Below are positions 58,483 to 64,000 of a DNA stretch of 64,000 bases, in pieces. Source of the DNA: Buddleja alternifolia (taxonomy: Eukaryota; Streptophyta; Magnoliopsida; Lamiales; Scrophulariaceae). The DNA lies in assembly GCA_019426215.1 (NCBI GenBank), contig CM033399.1, forward strand, positions 24,685,022-24,749,021. The letters run 5' to 3'. Below the pieces are notes generated by a model. The model saw only the letters and a list, made by a program, of their open reading frames with translations. It was not told where the DNA came from and searched no databases. The stretch's first letter is position 1. Each line of letters opens with the position of its first letter. Made by a program: the position numbers and the translations under genes.

Positions 58483-58490
58483 TATATTAT
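58483..58490 (+). promoter_or_regulatory. Candidate TATA box of beta-tubulin
   Basis: TATATTAT preceded by a CCAC-rich run and followed by a long CT-rich leader (58491-58570) typical of highly expressed plant genes; 113 bases before the ATG. Confidence 0.5.
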
Positions 58491-58602
58491 ATCTCTTTCT
58501 TTCCCTGTCTTGTTCTTCTTCTACTCACTCACTCAGTCACATTTCTTTCTTTCTTTCTTCCCCCAAATTTCAAAACCCTAACACACACACTTGGAAGCCA
58601 AA

Positions 58603-60899
58603 ATGCGTGAGATCCTTCACATCCAGGGGGGGCAATGCGGGAACCAGATCGGAGCCAAGTTCTGGGAAGTGGTGTGCACCGAGCACGGCATCGATTCCAC
58701 CGGCCGCTACCAGGGCGACACGGATCTCCAGCTGGAGCGCGTCAATGTTTACTACAACGAGGCCAGCTGCGGGCGCTTCGTCCCCCGTGCCGTCCTCATG
58801 GACCTGGAACCTGGCACCATGGACAGCGTCCGATCTGGACCCTTCGGTCAGATCTTCCGCCCCGATAACTTCGTCTTCGGCCAGTCCGGCGCTGGAAACA
58901 ACTGGGCCAAGGGACATTACACGGAGGGAGCCGAGCTGATTGACTCCGTTCTTGATGTCGTTAGGAAGGAGGCTGAGAACTGTGACTGCCTCCAGGGTAA
59001 AATTAAATTTACTCTTTTCTTTTGGCCCCCCCTTTGGACTTTATGTAATATATATGTCTATGTTGAATGCTATTAGTGTAAGATATGGGGATTGATGATG
59101 CACTGCTGGTGGTTTCATGGTTTTGTATACACCCACCCTTTTGTTTAATTTGTTTATTTTTTGCTATTCTTTTCCGCTGTGTGTGTGTGTGTATACTCGT
59201 TTACATGATGTTGTGCGCAATGGCGCGTTTGCGGTCCTATTCATTTGCTGTATAATTTCTCAAAATTTATGCTTCTGCTCGAAAATTGTTTATTATTAAC
59301 ATTTCATTCTGGTATTGTCTGTTGCTACTTGCAGCTTCTGAACATGATAGCCTGTTTTTTTTCCTATTCATATTTTTGAGATCCGTGAGTAGCTTTAATA
59401 ACTTTACACATTATGATGTTAGGCTAGAGATATGATTCCTGAACAATGACGCTCGGTGCTATTTTGACTGACGATGGTCTATTGTGTTTTCCAGGATTTC
59501 AAGTTTGCCACTCTTTGGGCGGGGGCACGGGGTCTGGAATGGGAACCCTGCTGATCTCCAAGATAAGGGAGGAATACCCTGACCGCATGATGTTGACATT
59601 CTCTGTTTTCCCATCTCCTAAGGTATCTGACACCGTGGTAGAGCCCTACAATGCAACACTCTCTGTTCACCAGCTTGTTGAGAATGCTGATGAGTGTATG
59701 GTCCTCGACAATGAGGCGCTTTATGATATCTGTTTCCGAACTCTGAAGCTCACTACTCCCAGTTGTCAGTCTCCTCTCCCTCTTTAATGTTCTGTTTTGT
59801 TTGTCAGAACTTTGTATTCTTACATGATTGCGGTTTTGAATCTTTGTCTTCAGAATAATGAATACACAATTATTGAAAAGATTTATCCTAAGTGAATTTT
59901 GTAGGAGTATAATTTTGACCTTAGATGGAAAATGTTTTGCTTTTTGAGAGATGATGATTGTTACAGTATCAAGAGTTGGTAAAATTCTCATGATGGTAAA
60001 GACCAAAGTTATATTCCATTCGTTTTCTGTTGCAAATGCTCTGGTTCTGTAACATGTATCTCATTTTGCTTCCCCAAAACTTTCATATTCAGAAGTACTA
60101 TTTCACAGCTGTGGTTTTTTGAGTTTCTCTAATTTAAGTCGTATCCTTCCTATTTCTGGAGTATGTGCCACTGCTATTTGCATGGTTTTATTTTTAAACT
60201 CTAATTACTCCATTCATTTTGTTAGTTGGAGACTTGAACCATTTGATATCCGCCACCATGAGTGGTGTCACTTGCTGTCTTCGCTTCCCTGGGCAGCTCA
60301 ACTCTGACCTTCGAAAGTTGGCCGTTAATCTTATACCATTCCCACGTCTTCACTTCTTTATGGTCGGCTTTGCCCCTCTCACATCTCGTGGATCACAGCA
60401 ATATCGTGCTCTCACTGTTCCTGAACTAACCCAGCAAATGTGGGATTCGAAAAACATGATGTGCGCTGCTGATCCTCGCCATGGGCGATACCTTACTGCA
60501 TCAGCTGTTTTCCGAGGCAAGATGAGCACCAAGGAGGTCGATGAGCAGATGATCAATGTCCAGAACAAGAACTCATCATACTTCGTTGAATGGATCCCAA
60601 ACAATGTTAAGTCCACTGTCTGTGATATTCCACCCACCGGTCTGAAGATGGCTTCCACATTTATTGGTAACTCGACATCAATTCAAGAAATGTTTAGAAG
60701 GGTCAGTGAGCAGTTCACTGCCATGTTTAGAAGGAAGGCTTTCTTGCATTGGTACACTGGGGAAGGTATGGATGAGATGGAATTCACTGAAGCGGAGAGC
60801 AACATGAATGATTTAGTTGCGGAGTACCAGCAATATCAAGATGCCACAGCTGATGAGGAATATGAAGATGATGAGGAGTATCAAGAAGAGGAGGCTTAA
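58603..60899 (+). CDS. TUB: Beta-tubulin
   Basis: Three exons, 58603-58996, 59495-59764 and 60226-60899, join in phase to 445 aa, the usual plant length. Beta-tubulin pairs with alpha-tubulin and polymerises into microtubules in the cytoplasm. Visible features: the MREI N-terminus (co-translational autoregulation signal), the GTP-binding GGGTGSGMG loop at 140-148, [16 protein letters not shown] in the mid-region, and an acidic C-terminal tail ([13 protein letters not shown]). ATG at 58603 is chosen because it gives MREI; an in-frame ATG 12 bases upstream would add four non-conserved residues. The donor of intron 2 is GTCAGT. The stop is 395 bases from the convergent serine racemase stop. Confidence 0.97.
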
Positions 60900-61294
60900 A
60901 TAAGTGCTGGAAATTGATTTGTTTCGGTTTTTAAATACGTGTAGATGTTTATGTTTGAATACTGTCCTCTTGTTGGGATCTTTTCTTGGCTTATTGAACC
61001 TGCAACTGTTTGGATTGTGCTCGTAAATTTGTGTGTAATGAAGTATTAGTTTGTTGAAAGTTCTGCGTTTGAATCGTATGTGTTGTGTTGCAGTTGAGCA
61101 TTTACTATAGCACCTTTCTTACTCTTTGCTGGAGAGTTTATTTGTGATCATCTTTAAGCAAAAATGCAGCAGTGCTACTGAATTTCTCCAATTAGTAGTA
61201 ATGTTAAATTACATACGATGACTTCAGTATCTTACATTATGCATGTCACAACCCACAAGCAGGCTTTTTGAAAGAGATGAAATTACTGTTGCAC
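60900..61294. other. Convergent intergenic region between beta-tubulin and serine racemase
   Basis: Must hold both 3' ends. No clear AATAAA is visible; plant polyadenylation signals are often loose. The two transcripts may overlap. Confidence 0.6.
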
Positions 61295-63796
61295 TCATAC
61301 TCGTTTATTCAATGATTCCCAGAGCACATCCAAATCAACATTGCCTCCTGAAAGTATAATACCCACATTATTGCAGTCTTTCCAATTAGGATTATTCCTG
61401 AAACTGTTTGATAGAACAGCTGCAAGGCCAATGGCTCCACTTGGCTCCACCGCAACTTTCAGAATTTCGTAACAGAGTCTCATTGCTTCAATTATCTCTG
61501 TATCCTCAACAACTATGATGTCATCCACCATATCTCGAACAACAGGCCTACCATTCATTTGAAAGGTAAAAAGTTAATTGACCTGTTTAGCAAGCTAAAT
61601 TGCAGAGCATGGCAAGAACTCCATTCATACACATTAAGATATAGAGAGTGATTCTCAGGGAGTCCCACTTCCGGTAGAGACCCTGGGAGGTTGGGGGTCA
61701 ACTTTAAGTAAATTATATTTTTAGCCTACAAGTTTTTGAAATTCAAAACTTTAGCCGGCGAAAAACTAAAAACACTATTGTCCTTTTTTCCATTCGACCT
61801 GCCGAACCGAAAATTCTGGCTTAACAATCACAACCACCAATGTACATCAGGCTCAGTAGTGATTGTCCTAGAACCTCAAGTCCCGAGACCTCCTAAGAAT
61901 AACCCATACACGACATTTAATAAGTTAGTAAACATAATAAAGTTACATCTTAAAGACTCCAAGTTCTTATACTTTGTGTAGACCTTACCATGTGAGATCT
62001 CCAAGAAAAGCTCGAAGGCCATCAGCTATGGTCTTGGTCTCGAGTAAAGTCACAATGCTGCCAGTTTTTTTGGAGCAAGCAGCATCATCTGCTCCCTTTG
62101 GTTCGGCAGCTAATACTCGGATTGCAGGATTGATGGACTTTGCAGCTATTGCCACTCCTGAAATCAAACCACCTCCTACAATTCAGGACTAAAATGTGTG
62201 AGCATGTAAAAACAATATGAGATATAAGTAATGAATGGACTCAACAGAGAGAGAGAGAGAGAGACAGAGAGAGAGGATACCGCTTATTGGAACTATTATG
62301 GTGTCTATTTGAGGGATCTGCTCCAAAAGCTCCAGAGATATTGTTCCCTGTCCACTGAACACAAATGGTGTCAAAGCACACATGTTTCTGATGGACGTGT
62401 TTTTATCTCATTCCCTCCTATATTACTTGGATTGATGTTATGGGGTGACAGCCCAAAAAAAAGAGAAAAAAAAGACGAGCCCTGGCCAAGACATGTACCT
62501 TATGATACGCCCATCGTTATATGGATGAATAAGAACAGCCCCAGTATCTTGTAATACCTTTCCAGTAACCTCCTCCCTAGATTTGATTGTAGCCTCGCTC
62601 CATATAACCTGACCACCATAACGCATTACATTCTCAACTTTGCATTTTGGCGCCGTTTTTGGAATGACTATATGTGCAGGTATTCCTCGTAGTTTTGCAG
62701 CCAAAGATAGTGCTGCAGCATGATTACCACTATTTTTGGAAACTAGGATTAGACAGATTCAGACAAGTAAATACAGAAAATTAAGGATAGTCTAATTAGT
62801 TGATCAGATTCTCTATTCCAATTTCGTGTTTGATCTTGTATTTCACATTATATACTCATGCTAAGTTTATAAAGTGTTCTGATGGGGTTGTAGAGTCTGA
62901 TTAAAAGCAAGTATTGTAAAAAGGACCCTCACTCGCTCGGATTCAATTTTTCTAGAAGGGTACTTTGGTTATTTACAGTAGTTGTTGTAGTCGTAAAACC
63001 AATTATAAATGAATTAGGCATGCCTACTTGTAACTATAAAATCAATAAGAAACATCTACTGCAACAATGGACCCGGGAATTATTCACCAAACCAGGTAAC
63101 TTTTGTCTTTTGTAGGTATGATTTCACACTAGATCCTCTATTCCAAACTGTGTCTCATATTTCATTTGATATACCACGCCACCTGTACAAAATTCACTCG
63201 TATATTTAAGAAAATAGGACCCAGACTGGTATGATTTTACTTTCAATTTCTTTATCTCGCTTGATTTATTCCTAACATTTCTTTTGAACATACAATTGTG
63301 TTTATAATGTACACTTCGTATGTATGAGCGATATGGAATACAAGCTGAAATCCCAGATTGGAACATAGAATCCAAAGTAGATAAATCAGTGTTATTAGAA
63401 TGAACCTGCTATGTGTTACAACCCCATTAGCTGCCTGATCACCTGTAAGTGAAAATACAGCATTGCATGCCCCTCTGAACTTGAAAGCACCACTGGTGTT
63501 ACAAGGGAAGAAAAACAACTCTGAATTAAATCTAAAAACCTTTAAAACGTTACACATGAGTTACGATAAAGGATTTAATCTAATTTATAACATAAGTCAA
63601 TTACAGGTATCTGATCTCACCCTTTCTGCAAACATTCACATTTAAAGTAAATCTTTCTTCCAGAAATCGAATTTAGAGTTTCCGAGGACAAGACCGGGGT
63701 TTTATGCGCATATGGTCTGATGCGTTCTTGCGCTTCTCTTATTGAAGAAAGATCAGCAGCATACTTATAATTGGATTCCTGGGCATTTGCTTCCAT
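61295..63796 (-). CDS. SR: Serine racemase (PLP-dependent)
   Basis: Six minus-strand exons: 63796-63621, 63492-63406, 62729-62499, 62354-62281, 62175-61989, 61547-61295. They join in phase to 335 aa, close to the Arabidopsis serine racemase as I recall it. It interconverts L- and D-serine and can also dehydrate serine to pyruvate. Fold-type II PLP features: Lys63 in GGAFKFRGA (Schiff base), SSGNHAAA at 87-94, the SGGGL phosphate loop at 189-193, and AEPKGADD, a region that carries Mg-binding acids in this family. Start MEANAQ is supported by family similarity; an upstream in-frame ATG at 63844 is less likely. Threonine dehydratase is the main alternative, but the lack of a C-terminal regulatory domain and of a transit peptide favours racemase. 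Confidence 0.93.
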
Positions 63797-64000
63797 CTGC
63801 CAACATTCAACTCGGAACAGATTGAGTTTATTTGAGTCATCCAATTATAAGTTATCTAATAAGTTTGCAGAAACGAAAAGTAGGAATCTATGAGGAGTGA
63901 ACAAATGAGAAAGTATAAGTATCAAGGGTTTTCAAATTTAATGAAGGAGCTGCTACCTGACACATAAACTACTCTTTACTGATAAAAATACAGTAAGATG
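63797..64000. other. Probable 5' leader/promoter of serine racemase
   Basis: Only about 200 bases upstream of the start are in the window; no firm promoter motif was identified. Confidence 0.4.

Noticed and set aside
58343..58939. A 198-residue open frame starting upstream of beta-tubulin, and other frames across exon 1
   Set aside because: They are shifted frames over the tubulin promoter and GC-rich exon 1; only the MREI frame matches a known protein.
61736..61981. Plus-strand frame of 81 residues inside serine racemase
   Set aside because: It lies in intron sequence of the minus-strand gene and has no similarity.

Overview
This is nuclear DNA from a flowering plant, most likely a eudicot. 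It holds four intron-bearing genes with GT/AG exons, low-GC intergenic DNA packed with LTR retrotransposons, fold-back MITEs, a hAT-type element and tRNA-derived SINEs, and no operon, CRISPR or prokaryotic feature. The species cannot be fixed from sequence alone.

Layout. 1-11652: most of a minus-strand Sirevirus-like Ty1/copia element (A) with a 5' LTR, gag, a broken pol and a downstream extra ORF; its 3' LTR lies outside the window. A 1.6 kb insertion splits its integrase. 11653-14599: PBS and long LTR of a second minus-strand element (B), into whose interior A appears to have landed. 15389-28361: a three-level nest. Fold-back MITE E is split by short-LTR copia element D (minus), whose 3' LTR is split by complete copia element C (plus); each level has a recognisable target-site duplication. 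28589-30959: a Sirevirus LTR fragment, a fold-back MITE and a CACTA-like element.

33148-38042 (+): a 13-exon LRR receptor-like pseudokinase of the LRR-VI type. 39340-44854 (-): a decayed Ty3/gypsy chromovirus-type element. 45942-46375: a 434-bp TRIM retrotransposon with two 185-bp LTRs. 46698-48399 (-): an actin-depolymerizing factor gene whose first coding exon is only ATG. 49998-57874: fold-back MITEs (one carrying a 1.4 kb copia deletion derivative, F), a SINE and a hAT-like element. 57956-58168: a second SINE just upstream of a beta-tubulin gene (58603-60899, +), which converges on a serine racemase gene (61295-63796, -).

The four host genes look intact: predicted proteins of 665, 139, 445 and 335 aa, each with every exon in phase. 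They are unrelated in function (cell-surface signalling, actin turnover, microtubules, D/L-serine metabolism) and simply share a gene-poor, transposon-rich neighbourhood. I found no wholly new system. The most unusual material is in the transposons: the dated nest, the microhomology deletion derivative F, the minimal TRIM, an RT that lost its catalytic motif, repeats in the element C leader, and an octamer recurring through element A.
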